A stretch of DNA of 64,000 nt from Trichobilharzia szidati (lineage: Eukaryota > Platyhelminthes > Trematoda > Strigeidida > Schistosomatidae): contig OX235272.1 in NCBI GenBank assembly GCA_944472155.2, positions 103,298,020 to 103,362,019 of the forward strand, read 5' to 3'. The notes beneath the pieces are model-generated. The model did no database searches. It was given only the letters and a program-made list of their open reading frames with translations, and had not been told where the DNA came from. Shown in pieces: positions 21,876 to 32,334 of this stretch. The number at the start of each line of letters is the position of its first letter. Position 1 is the first letter of the stretch. The position numbers and the translations under genes were made by a program.

Positions 21876-23145
21876 CTATCGACAGGTACTATGACAATGT
21901 TTGACTATGAAGGGAGTGCCAAGAAAGTACATTGTAATAATCAAGGCACTCTACTCAAACTCACGTAGCCGTGTAAGGGCTTATGGGGAATTGTCATCTG
22001 AATTGATAACAACCAGTGGTGTCCGTCAAGGATGTCCACTTTCCCCGTTTTTGTTTAACTTCATCATAGATATGCTAATGGAAGTATCCTTAACTGAACT
22101 TAACGACTTCGGAATCGACTTGTTACCTGGCAATAGTCTTATGGACTTAGAATATGCAGACGACATTGTCCTGTTAGGGGAGGATGCTGACAAAATACAG
22201 AGTCTTCTGAACATCTTGAGCAGCAATCTTCGTATGTTCGGTATGCGATTCGCCCCTGTAAAATGTAAGATGCTGCTACAGGACTGGACTACGTCAACTC
22301 CTAGCTTAGTGATAGGGAGTGAAGTGATAGAACATGTTGACCACTTCACCTATTTGGGAAGTTGCATCAGCACCAACGGACTGATTGACGACAAAATCTC
22401 AGCACGGATCCGAAAAGCTCGAGCTGCTTTCGCTAACTTACACCATCTCTGGCGTAGGCGTGACATCCGGCTATCAACCAAGGGACGTGTATACTGCTCA
22501 GCAGTTCGCTCCGTCCTTCTCTATGGCTCTGAAACGTGGCCAATACGAGTTGAAGACATGAAAAGGTTGACTGTTTTTGATCATAGATGTCTACGATCTC
22601 TTTCTCGCGTTAGGTGGCATAATAAGGTAAGTAATGTTGACGCTAGGCGTAGAGTGTTGTGCAAAGAGGGAAAATCAATCGAAGAGGCTATAAAGTTACA
22701 TAGATTGAGATGGCTAGGTGACGTGCTGCGCATGCCTAACTATCGCCTCCCCCGACGGACGGGCATTCCTAGCTGATATAGGTGCAGGTTGGAAAAGAGT
22801 AAGTGGTGCCCAAATAAAAACATGGCATCAATCCATGAAATCCTTGACAGTTAAACTGAGTCAGGTAGGGAGATGCAGACTTCCGGGTTGGAGCCTTCGG
22901 GACTCTAAGAATCAATGGCTGAAGACACTAGGTAACATGGCTCAAAATCGTAGTCAATGGCGCAGATGTATTCAGTCTCTGTAATCTTTCATATTCCTTT
23001 CTACCATTACTCATTCTGTTTCACTCTTATACTTGTCAAAACTCTATTGATTCCCTTCACTCTTTTTTCTTGTCTACCTTTGTGTGCTATTTGGAACGTG
23101 GCAACTCGAACTGCTGCACTTTGGTGCCAAGTTCTATGTTGAATC
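21876..23145 (+). mobile_element. RTE-like LINE with long readable RT
   Basis: The best protein-coding retroelement piece here: about 290 codons from 21907 (first ATG; the frame is open slightly upstream) to 22776. Motif B is [20 protein letters not shown] (residues about 40-60) and the catalytic box is [15 protein letters not shown] (about 82-96). The thumb has VDHFTYLGSCISTNG, then GSETWPIRVEDMKRLTVFDH and LHRLRWLGDVLRMP. A frameshift near 22755 leads into a second frame to 22984 (ADIGAGWKRVSGAQIKTWHQ ... QWRRCIQSL), so the true C-terminus is split. The fingers and the endonuclease are missing by 5' truncation. The 3' untranslated end has CAAGTTCTATGTTGAA. It is probably immobile. Family resembles schistosome RTE elements (SR2/Perere-3 type). 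Confidence 0.9.
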
Positions 23146-23401
23146 CAGACAGAATACTATGCATATAAATTGTGCAATTAATCATGATAACAATACAACA
23201 GACTGAGTGGAGAAATGTGCTGTTCCTTTTCAGTTCAGTTACTTCCTCATCATCGCTTGGCTCGCTGGATGACTCTACACTAATATATTGTCTCTTACAT
23301 CAAAATTTCTTTACCAGTCAAGTGTTCATTTTAGTTAATCAATTTTAGCAATAGGCGGACGGGGGTGGGTGAAATTGAGAGGTGACAAAGTCATCAAAAT
23401 A

Positions 23402-23450
23402 ATCAACTAACTAATAGATGTTAGTAACAAGATGTTTAAGTTTTGAAGGA
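23402..23450 (+). repeat. short repeat shared with 32650-32705
   Basis: GTTAGTAACAAGAT, then TAAGTTTTGAAGGA, then GGGTGAAAAT, is repeated near 32655 next to a PLE-alpha end. Probably part of an unnamed element. Confidence 0.6.
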
Positions 23451-23639
23451 CGCAGGGGTGAAAATCAAATATTTACGGAATTCAAAATAAGTTAATTCTT
23501 AGGCGTTAGCAACAATTTATTACGTAATCAAGGAATTTGTAAAATAGCAATGATGACTAAGGAGAATAGGATGACTCAAAAGAGTTACGTAAAATATAAA
23601 CAAACAAGTTACTAGGATTGTGAAAATTAATAAAGTCAA

Positions 23640-24025
23640 AAGATGGCTACAAGGCGGAGGGGAAAAGTCGTTTTTAAGAAGTTCGTACATAGCAAAGAGG
23701 AGGGTTGTACAAGTTTCCTTTAAATGCACACAGATTTGGCTTGTTCAGGTAAAATTCCGTTTGTCTCTCCGGCGTATGAAGGTCGTACTCGTGGATCATG
23801 CGGCGAGAGGTTGGATGATATACGATAAATAACTTTAAAAGCTTTGTTTGAGTCGACTTGATATCCAGCTCATCGACGAGATGAGACAGTATTGAGCTGC
23901 GTATAGCTTTTTATTCGGACCTTTGGCAAATCAAGTTGGGAGGTGTTCAGAAATTTAACGATGAACTGGCCTCATCATATTCCCTATGTAACTAGCTCTG
24001 TACGAGCAGTTAAACTGGTTAATAC
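23640..24025 (-). mobile_element. PLE-gamma GIY-YIG fragment
   Basis: Minus strand: SMCINQFNCSYRASYIG, then RISEHLP after a frameshift, then a LISS...KQSF stretch, the nuclease end of a Penelope-like element. Close to the copies at 37300-37600 and 60955-61240. Several stops. Confidence 0.7.
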
Positions 24026-24098
24026 ACATGGAATAGTCAAAACAGGGTGGTGTGTCTTAACTTCTTGAACTAAGTATTGGTTGGCTAGTGAATATACG

Positions 24099-24151
24099 TG
24101 CAGCTGAAGCCCTATGCTCCTCCAGGAACTAAAGGAAACAATAATAATAAT
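24099..24151 (+). repeat. LINE-R 3' tail only
   Basis: GTGCAGCTGAAGCCCTATG, then CCAGGAACTAAAGGAAACAA(TAA)n: the extreme 3' end of LINE-R. A 50-bp insertion of just the tail, useful for defining the family 3' end. Confidence 0.75.
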
Positions 24152-25066
24152 CTCCAAGTAAATTCCCAATAGTATATATACATATATATCCCTGTATGTA
24201 GACCATTCAGCTGAAGAATTCTACCGAAATTCCATAGATTAATTAAATTCTGTAGAGCTGATGTAGAAAAGCTGACAGTAGCAATCGTAGCCTCGGGAGA
24301 AATAACGAAGCAATCTTCAATGTATATGGACAGTTGGTTTGTTCACATTATCACAATTTATTAATAAGTACACCGTAGGGGATCTTCTCTCTGAGGTCAC
24401 AAAACGTAACAGTTGATCAAAATTTATTTTTATCACTTCAACAGTAGCAGATTTTATAGTCGTACATTTTTATGAAAGCGTTTCGTTTGGAATTTCATGT
24501 ATACTTTATATTTTAACCCCTATACTACTGATATGATTCGGCTGGCAAATTATACCATAACAGTGTTCTGTATAAGGAGTAAATATGTCTAAATATTTTT
24601 TATGAAACAATCAGACTATGCCTTTCAAAACCATTAAAAACCTTTTCAAGTTATAGCATGGACATCAACATTTCACTGCTTCACCACAACACTACTGGCG
24701 TAGGTGTTTAAGTAGTGTATTGTTTCGACAGAAAATGTTTTTATGTTGAATGGGTTATGATGAATGAGTTAACAATGTGGATGTAAGTTGATACTGAATA
24801 ATAATTAGTGGCATTCGTTAATAGTTACTTCATTATACTCCCAGACAAAATTATACTCGCACTGTCAGTCTAACTTTATGCACGTGAACACCGTAAGAAC
24901 GACAAATGTATCAGGATAATATATGCTCATCTGTTATTATTTCAAGGGTTCTTCCCAACTCACAGTAACCTGGATAATACAGGTCAGGTTCACTTGTGTT
25001 AATACACTTGAAAGCAAATAACTACAAGTGCAAATTTGAATTAGGCTATTTAGTTGGTAGATGGTG
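24152..25066. other. unassigned
   Basis: No recognisable gene or shared repeat. Short TA-rich tracts near 24170-24190. Confidence 0.35.
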
Positions 25067-25075
25067 ACTAGCAGT

Positions 25076-25128
25076 GGAATCCAAGATGCACATTTCGTTC
25101 TATTTAGGGCCCGTCATCTGGATGTACC
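25076..25128 (-). ncRNA. degenerate hammerhead, SINE-S
   Basis: Minus strand: ATCCAG, then ATGACGG for the core, GCCC, TAAATA, GAAC, GAAA, TGTGCATC and TTGGAT. The first core C is A, with further changes, so it is inactive by expectation. Stem I (ATCCAG/TTGGAT) is largely kept. Confidence 0.55.
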
Positions 25129-25271
25129 TGCATTTCCCAGTGAGTGATGATTTTCCTACCGAAGCTCGAACCCACTGCTCAATTGGTCTAGTGGATAACG
25201 CTTTGACGTTTGAAACTATGGGCACTGGGTTCGAGCCTCGGTGGGAACATCATCACTCACTGGGAAATGCA

Positions 25272-25328
25272 GGTACATCCAGATGACGAGTCCCAAGTTG
25301 GACGAAATGCGCATTATCCTGGATTCCA
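25272..25328 (+). ncRNA. near-intact hammerhead, SINE-S
   Basis: Stem I ATCCAG/CTGGAT is perfect, stem II GTCC/GGAC perfect, GAAA present, and stem III ATGCGCAT palindromic. The core reads ATGACGA instead of CTGATGA (C3 to A, U7 to C), and TTA is inserted before the cleavage C. C3 is essential in known hammerheads, so activity is unlikely. Confidence 0.6.
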
Positions 25329-25345
25329 CTGCTAGTCACCCGCAT

Positions 25346-26169
25346 CCACCAATTTACTTCTGATTACATGCCCAGACATTGTCGAAGCATCTGTACAAGA
25401 AGCCAACAGACATGTCAACCTGAGACCGAGTACTTCGGTCCAATCAATCGACGGGAAAATCTAAAATTCAATTGAATTAGGCTAATTTGTCTGTTTTAAC
25501 TGACTTACAGATTAATTCGTATGCAATAGATGAATGGGTTTGATTGATCGTGAGCAGCAAGTGATTCATGCAGTTTTGCAATAGTTTAGACTTGATTGTC
25601 TCAGTATATGAATTCCTTCAGTGATAACCTGCCTGTAGTGCAACGTGATGTTACAACTGTCACCTTAAATGTTTATATAAATTATTATTATTATAGCTTA
25701 CAGTTGTGTATTCTTCACACATTGAAGAGATATGTTAAGTGATTGATAACCGCAAACTAAGGGTCGTTGACCAAACAGTTTTAAGTAATATTTATTATAT
25801 TTGTTCTTGTTCACTGAAATGTAAATAATCAAGGATATTTCCTAACTGTAGCTTTATTGACATCGTGTAACCTTAATTTAATGTAGTAAATTAGTTCTAA
25901 GGTAGGCGTTGCCAATTATATCAAGTTATCCTTAGGCGAACAGGCATTTTTTAGTGGGTATAATGTACACTTCACTGATGAATTATTTGGCTGAACTTTC
26001 TAACTTGAATGATATTGTGTTGTGGACATGAATCTGTTTAGAAAGCTTATGAGTGACAATTGAGTGTTACAAAGTAGCTAGGAACAGGGTTTTTTCACGA
26101 TAGTTCTTATTACTAGGTGATATTGACAGAAATAAACACTTTCAAGGGTTGATTTGTAAGAATTTAATT
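25346..26169. other. SINE-S flank repeat, then unassigned
   Basis: The first 130 bp (to about 25475: CCACCAATTTACT, GAAGCATCT, TCAACCTGAG, TCGGTCCAATCAATCGA) are also found after the SINE-S pair at 48899, so the mobile unit extends past the ribozyme. The rest shows nothing recognisable. Confidence 0.5.
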
Positions 26170-26795
26170 GCTTTACGAATTTGACCACGGATTAATATCA
26201 GTTAGAGAATCATTGGAAGGCAGGGAGTACTAGACAGGTATCTGTTTCATCCTAGTTTGGGAATCATCGGCAGTGCGCACTCACCACCAGGGTTCAAACT
26301 AAGGACCTTCCGGTTACAATGCAAGCTCATATGCCATTCAGCCACTGGAACAGACTCCTCCCTGCCAGCCTATGAATTCTAACTTCTGCCAACTCGTGAT
26401 TTAGCGTGACTGGCACCAACCGATGTCATCAGTGGGAAATCTATCCGCAATCCCGACTGGATGCACCTCACTGGTCAGGACGTTTTACTAGAACCCCAGG
26501 AAACTCCGTCCTGCATCCAGTCGGGAGTACGGATAGATTTCCCACCGATGACACTGGGTGGTGGTCGCGCTAGAAATCCCGCATTGGTAGGAGTTAGAAT
26601 TCATGAGCAGGACACTGGTGAGTCGAGTCACAGAGGCTGAATGGTATACAAGCTTGCCTTGTAACCGGAAGGTCCTGAGTGCTTAATGCCGATGATTCCC
26701 AAACTAGGATGGGACAACTGTCCAGTACTCCCTGGTTTTCAATGGTTCTCTAAATGATATCAATCCGTGGTCAAATTCAAGAAAATGAACACTGA
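26170..26795. mobile_element. SINE-A inverted pair, about 285-bp arms
   Basis: Left arm about 26175-26464 (minus copy) and right arm 26512-26795 (plus copy) are reverse complements around a 47-bp loop. Each has the tRNA-like head (GTAACCGGAAGGTCCT), a hammerhead motif and the body segment GCATCCAGTCGGGA ... GATAGATTTCCCACCGATGA. The transcript would fold into one long hairpin. Confidence 0.8.
26227..26275 (-). ncRNA. hammerhead motif, SINE-A, one core change
   Basis: Minus strand: GCACTG, core CCGATGA (U4 to C), TTCC CAAACTA GGAT, GAAA, stem III ACAG ATAC CTGT, C, then TAGTAC. Stem III has a proper 4-nt loop. The partner in the right arm (about 26685-26727, plus) lacks GAAA. Confidence 0.5.
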
Positions 26796-27092
26796 AAGAC
26801 AAGGATTATCGAATGTATGTTTCATCTTAGATTCCAATTTTCCAGTAGTCCCCATATATTTGACTTTGAGAAGATTGGTGGAGGAGAAGCTCAAAATCAG
26901 GGATAATTTTATTCGATATAACAGACGGTAAGACAATACTACTTATACCAGTAAATGAATGGTACTCTATCATTGAGTTTTATATTAAGTAAAAGTACTC
27001 TACTATGGAATTATTTCTAGCAGTTTATGCACTCTTAAAAAGGGGGTAGGTTATTAAAATCATCAGGGTTGTATCGGTTCACTACACGATTA

Positions 27093-28220
27093 CTATTCCT
27101 ATTCCCTAGGGTTCTGAGTGGAGCATAGGGCTTCAACAACATATCTCCGCTTCAGCTGGATGAACTCACGACTGCCCATAATCTCTTATCTTCTCCATGT
27201 CACCCTCGGAAAAAAGCTCAACTCGTCGTTTCCCATTCGGGCTCCACTCGAATGATGGCCTGCATTGCGCATGATGTCATTCGACGGTCTCCCCAGAGTG
27301 TGCCCTATCCACCTGCATTTTCTATTAAGCACTTGTTGAACGATAGGCTCTAAGTTGGTTAGTTCCTAGGCAGAGTATTTTGTTGTCAATTCTTTCTGGC
27401 CAGCCGACCGGCCTGCCATTTGATCTTCACTATGGAGTCAGAGAATGTAGCCGTTGATAAAAGTTTGTAACTGGGTGTCGGAAATGCTTATCGTGATGTG
27501 GCAGCCAAGTTTCCGACCCGGTTGGAAGAAGTGACTGACTGACTTCACATTGGTGTTGTTACGTTGAGTGTCGAAGATTTCCAGACAGATTTCAGATTGA
27601 TGAAGGTGCATCTTGCCTTTCCAATTCCGAATGGCTTTCACATCTTCATCCAATCTGCTGGCCTGTGGTTGAAACGATGCTTCCTAACCGGATAACTGAA
27701 AGAAGTGTTCTCTGTCAAATCTCTGCCGTTGATGGTGATTGGTGCTGGTTGTTTTCGCTGCTGGTTGGTTCGTTGGTTATCTTCACCACCTCCGCCTCTG
27801 CCTTCTCTATGTTCATCTGGAGTCCTGTCTCCCCCACGTGTTGATTTTCGCTTGACTGCCTACCTGCAAATCTTCAAATCTGTATGACATTCAACATAAA
27901 TCATCGCCACGGAAAATCCAGATCTTCTAAAGTCTTCTTATCGGTCAATACAGAGTATTCCTGTCTTCTCACTCCCTGTGTACAGTGTGCTACATAATCC
28001 AGTCCGCTACAATTAGGAATATCATCGGTGGAATTGGGCAGATTTGTTTTATGTCTGTATTGACTTCTAACGCTTCTCGCAGTTTTCTGTTGTGGATCAT
28101 ATGACACATAGCATCGTCACACAGATAGTTGTTGATTGAAATTAATAAATATTTGGGCAGTGAACACCATGGCATTGAAGCAGTTTCGGTGCATTATAAT
28201 GATATTTATGGAATATACTG
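27093..28220 (-). mobile_element. LINE-R copy
   Basis: Minus strand RT thumb and C-terminal frames (NCSGLDYVAHCTQGVRRQEY at 28020-27960, then KKTLEDLDF), ending in the 3' tail with GTTGAAGCCCTATGCTCCA near 27120 and a worn end at 27093. Frameshifted throughout. The central part matches 18370-19300. Confidence 0.75.
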
Positions 28221-28341
28221 TCAGATATTAGTAGGGTGGACTGCGCGTTGCCAACTGCCCTTGAAAAATATTAGTTAAAGGCATGAATCCTATGAAAGTT
28301 TGTAATAACTGATTGGCTGACGGCGTTTTTGTTATTCAAAT

Positions 28342-28655
28342 GTTGGTTTACAGGAATTTGACTGGTTTCAGGATTTCATCATGAACTGAAATTACTCAGG
28401 GAACCATTGGAAAGCCATCTGTATCTTCAGCCTGGTTTGGGACTGACTCTTCAGAAGTACGCACCCACCTCAATGGAAGGTTTCGAACCCAGAACATTCC
28501 GGTTACAGGGCTAGCGAGCTCATAGATCATTAGGTCACTGAGACACGATTCAATGTTCACCTCATTAATCCTAAATTTCTTCAATTTATGATATTGCGCA
28601 ACCTCCAGCGAATTTAATCGGTGGCGTGAAGCTGTCCTCACACCTGACCTCCTAT
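28342..28655 (-). mobile_element. SINE-A copy
   Basis: Minus strand: tRNA-like head with B-box GGTTCGAAACC around 28485, hammerhead region 28418-28460 (core CTGAAGA intact, but GAAA changed to GATA), then the 3' part with GATGAAATCCTGAAACCAG and the CTGTAAACCAACAT end. Flanked by the CACACCTGACCTCC body. Ribozyme relic. Confidence 0.7.
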
Positions 28656-29269
28656 TACTGTTATTGTTTTCTTAAGCTACTCTCCCAATAGACACATTTG
28701 TCAAGTATATTTACATAATGGAGAGCTACAAACGGAAAGAGTATGAAAATTAGGTCAGTGGAACAAAAATATTTGGAATACAATTTGAGCAATTGTGGCA
28801 GGTAAGCAGCTAACTGGTGAATTGATGAAAGCCATTCTATGTAGGTTGAATTATCTATTGAAATTCAATATAAATAGTTTCAAGTGTCACGTAATTGTAT
28901 TTTCCTCATATAGATATAAGTGCTCATGAAGTGCTTTCTTACTTCTTCAAGTTATCTCTAATTCTCTTAATCCGCAAACACTTTTCACATTACGAGAAGC
29001 AGTAAGAATAAACAATCGTGAAGAGATATCGCCTTGTGTTCAATCTATTTAGCGATGAAATCATTTAAGCGATTTGTAGCTAATTTGAATGTTTGTTTTT
29101 TATGTAGTTGGATAGTTCGGTTGTGAAAAGTCAGTTTGAGGTTTGTTGTTGAAGGTGTTGCTTCAGAGTGCAATGAAAGCCTCAGAATCTAGCTGAAACA
29201 CCCTGTCAGTAGCAAAAATACTAAGGCATGTATGGATAAATGTGATCAACACTCTCGAGAACTATCTTC
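28656..29269. other. unassigned
   Basis: AT-rich, no gene or shared repeat recognised. Confidence 0.35.
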
Positions 29270-29520
29270 GAGATTTGTAAGGATTAGGTTTGTTTTCCGA
29301 GTTTGACCACGGATTGATATCAGTTGGAGAGCCGTTGAAAACCAAGGTGAATGATATACGAGCTTTCGTTGTAACCGGAAGGTTCTGGGTTCGAACAACT
29401 GTGGTGAGCACGTACTGCCAACGAATCACAAACTAGGATGAAACAGCTGGCTGTCCAGTACTCCAGTGCCGGTTTTCAATGTTTCTCTAAGTGATCTTAA
29501 TCTGTGGTCAGACTAGGAAA
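29270..29520. mobile_element. SINE-A pair, minus fragment then plus copy
   Basis: A minus-strand post-ribozyme fragment (29345-29270) begins exactly at GGTTTTCAA, the same break as in the copy ending at 34560. A plus copy follows (29346-29520), with tRNA 3' half, B-box GGGTTCGAA and a ribozyme at 29412-29461. In it stem I (GTACTG/CAGTAC), GAAA and long stem III (ACAGC/GCTGT) are perfect, but the core reads CCAACGA. Confidence 0.7.
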
Positions 29521-29724
29521 TCACTAGAACTAGCCCATGAACCAGTTATACTGTTTCTCTGTTGGTCGAGTTACGCATGGCGATTATTTTAACCTGTCAT
29601 TTGATTATGATGATATGAGGAATGCATTACCATGCAATTTATCAACACACGTACTATTCAAAATACTTGAGAATGGAGTCGATGTGAAGTGAAAATTGGA
29701 TTGTATTACCAATCTATTGATCAA

Positions 29725-29925
29725 GATGTGTGTCGGTTGCACAGTGGTAGAATGATCGCCAACCACGCATGTGGTCCGGCGTCCGATTCTCAGCCACAGA
29801 CGCACTCCTTTACCTTGCCAGCGGTAACCCCATCCCGTAAAAGCAAACACCCCTGCTACCGAAACTTCAAGCCTCTAGCTTGAAGCTCTATGTTCCACTG
29901 GGAACGTAAAAGAATTAAAAAACGT
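29725..29925 (+). mobile_element. SINE-E copy, most complete
   Basis: tRNA-like head with A-box-like TTGCACAGTGGTAGAATG and B-box-like CGTCCGATTCTCAG, then CACTCCTTTACCTTGCC, CCCATCCCGTAAAAGC, AGCCTCTAGCTTGAAGC and TTCCACTGGGAACG, ending in an A-rich tail. No ribozyme. Defines the 5' end of the family. Confidence 0.75.
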
Positions 29926-29961
29926 TGATCAAGATGACAGAAATAACCAGACAGTGCAGGA

Positions 29962-30120
29962 TTCTTACCGGCTGCGTTGGGTGCATACTGCTGAAGAGTC
30001 AGTCCCAAACTAGGCTGGCGAAACAGCTGGCTGTCCATTACTCCCTGCAGGTTTTCCAGTGGTTCTCTAACTGATATCAGCCCAACCAATCAAACAAACA
30101 AAATCCCTACAAAACCAATA
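29962..30120 (+). mobile_element. SINE-A 3' half with long-stem hammerhead
   Basis: Lacks the tRNA head. It begins near TGGGTGCATACTG, includes the ribozyme at 29984-30042, then TTTTCCAGTGGTTCTCTAAC, CCAATCAAACAAACAAAATC and CCCTACAAAACCAATACTTG. Truncated on the 5' side and missing part of the region after ATATCAGCCC. Confidence 0.75.
29984..30042 (+). ncRNA. hammerhead ribozyme, SINE-A long-stem form, core intact
   Basis: Stem I ATACTG pairs with CATTAC (one mismatch); core CTGAAGA (only the variable position 7 differs from CTGATGA); stem II GTCAG/CTGGC, one wobble, enclosing TCCCAAACTAGG; GAAA; stem III ACAGC/GCTGT with a 2-nt loop (or 4 bp with CTGG); cleavage C at 30035. All invariant residues are present. 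Predicted type I ribozyme. Confidence 0.75.
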
Positions 30121-31106
30121 CTTGAATTTTTTCATTTTGTTGAGTCAGTTGGTTCCTACAGAGAAAGCGTTGATAGGTTTAAGTGCCGCGGTAATCCCAG
30201 ACCTATTAAGAATCTTACGTAGGTTGTAAGATATTCTTTACTTATGTGCCGTCAGAATGATGGCTTTAACCTTAAAAAATATTACACTACCATCCTATTC
30301 TATTCAGAATAAAATTACTATTGGGAATAAAGGGATTATCATCACATTATGATCCTTATTCATAGAACTATTTCTGTTTTCCTATTTGTTTGTAGATTTC
30401 TTAATCAATCCTAGCGGGTAATTTTTTTAAAGTAATGCTTTCATTATATGTTAGATTTCGTAATTTAAATTTTCTGACTCACTGGTCAAACTGCTGACCT
30501 GAATACTTAGACATCTAATATTCTAAATGTGTTCTATACACATCTTTACCATAACTTAAGTGTAGGATTAGACGTTCTAAGAACTTAACATTGCAATCTA
30601 TCCGTAAATATATTTGTTAAAACCGAGGATACTGGTAATCCTCCTTCCTCCCCACCCCACCCCAACTAGTCTACGTTTTATCTTGTATCATGACTAGCGT
30701 TGATGTAATCAGTTTTATCAGAATGACCACTTTTAAATCACTTTTATATATCTAATAATTCACTCCTCATTTACATTTTTTGAGAGTTAAATTTGTCTAG
30801 TTTTGATAGATTGTTCCTAGCTTGTTTCCGATATTGCAGTAGGAGTTGACACTATACTCAACCTGTTTATCAGTCGTCTTACCAACTGAGGTCAATGGTA
30901 ATTGCATGTTTTCATAATACTATCACAACTGAAGGTTATACCCTGTTACAAGACATATTTTAAACCCCTCTGGAGTATTTTTGTTTTATTTCAGCTGAGT
31001 GTTTTCCCCATTAAGACGCTGTTCACCTATTTTATTCTCTTTATCAGTATTATCTTTCTCAGGAGGATATTTCCCTCTGATGAGGATTTTTTAGTTATGA
31101 TTTCAT
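30121..31106. other. unassigned AT-rich region
   Basis: No recognisable gene. The open frame 30902-31207 overlaps a PLE-delta 3' end in antisense and is not credible as protein. Confidence 0.35.
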
Positions 31107-32142
31107 ATTTTGATGTGGTTGTGTTCTCTGAGCTAGATAATTTATGCGTGAAGCTTTCTATTGCCCTACTTGGAAACATTTTCAGCGCATACTTCAATTT
31201 GAAGTGAGCTTTTAGATTCCTCCACGAGTTTATTAGTCATCTCTCCTGGTGACCACCTTCAACTTCGTGATCGGTTCTTTCTTTGTGTTTCCACACCCTT
31301 CAGGTTACTTGTATTGGACATAATTGTACCCTTGAATTGAACTTTGATCCTTTGTGTGCTGGAGATTTCCTTCTTCTTATCGATTGGTAAGTATTGTCTA
31401 TGTCGATGTGTCTATTGATTGATGATTCACTGGAATACCGGGATTCTAAAAATTCTCTAGCATTCTTGGTCTTTCCTCTCTCTAATATTTGAACGTTGTC
31501 CCAATCGAATTGATGTCCGTGGTTGTTTGTATGTAGTGATATGAGGGAGTGGATGTCATGTCTTTTGACGGCTGGTTTATGTTTATGGATATGAAGACGA
31601 AGGGGACGTCCACTTTGGCCAATGAAATGTTTTTCGCAGCTGTTACAGTTTATATTGTAGATGATGTTAGTTTTATCTTCTTTTGTTGTTGAGTCTTTTG
31701 GTTGACATAGAATTGAGTGAAGTGACTTTGTTGGTTTGTGTGCGATGTCAATTCCTAAAGGTTTGAAGAGTCTTGCAGTGATTTCTGAGATGTCAGAATT
31801 TTTAGAAGCCTGGTATTCCAGTGAATCATTAGCCAATAGACACATCTAGATCGACAAAATTTACCAATCGATAAGAAGAAGGAAATCTCCAGCACACAAA
31901 GGGTCAAAGTTCAAGTCAAAGAAACAATTATGTCCAATACAAGTAGCCTAGAGGGTGTGAAAACACACAAAAACAACCATTCACGATGTTGAAGGTGGTC
32001 ACCAGGAGAGGTGACTAATAAACTCGTGGAGAAATCCAGAAGCTCACTTCAAATTGAAGTATGCGCTGAAGATGTTTCCTAGTAGGCCAATGAAGGCTTT
32101 CCGAATAAACTGTCGAGCTCAGAGAACATAACCACATCAAAA
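31107..32142 (-). mobile_element. PLE-delta with about 346-bp inverted arms
   Basis: The minus-strand GIY-YIG end of a Penelope-like element: KPTKSLHSILCQPKDSTTKE, then TNIIYNINCNSCEKHFIGQS, GRPLRLHIHKHK, HGHQFDWDNVQILERG and NAREFLESRYSSES. The 3' part to 31107 is copied in reverse complement at 31797-32142, so arms of about 346 bp flank a 343-bp loop. The first 20 or so codons of the open frame (from 31845) are antisense of the right arm, not PLE protein. Only the nuclease end remains. Confidence 0.85.
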
Positions 32143-32334
32143 TCATCCACCTGAGCTACAAATCTGCTCCATCATATCTAAATGATTTTATATTCTTTTT
32201 AGTGTACCGCTAATATGAAGATATTTGAAAATAAATCAGTATATTAGGTAAAGAATGTTAGAAACATGATAGTTATAGTTATATAAGCTGAATTTTTGTC
32301 AATTTTATGCTCCATATCCACTAGGTGTACCAGT

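Larger units (their letters stand above)
25067..25345. mobile_element. SINE-S (Sm-alpha-like) head-to-head inverted pair
   Basis: The right copy (plus, 25180-25345) has a complete tRNA-like head (A-box TGGTCTAGTGGATAACG, B-box GGGTTCGAGCCTC), then a linker and a hammerhead motif. The left copy (minus, 25067-25185) has the ribozyme and linker but stops inside the tRNA B-box region. Both arms end in GGAATCCA or its complement. The order tRNA-linker-hammerhead is that of the Sm-alpha repeat known from schistosomes. Confidence 0.8.

Noticed and set aside
25187..25260. Possible tRNA gene
   Set aside because: Good A- and B-boxes, but the acceptor stem does not close, and a hammerhead SINE body follows; it is a SINE head.
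30902..31207. 101-codon plus-strand frame
   Set aside because: Overlaps the antisense of the PLE-delta 3' end and adjoining AT-rich DNA; no conserved motif.
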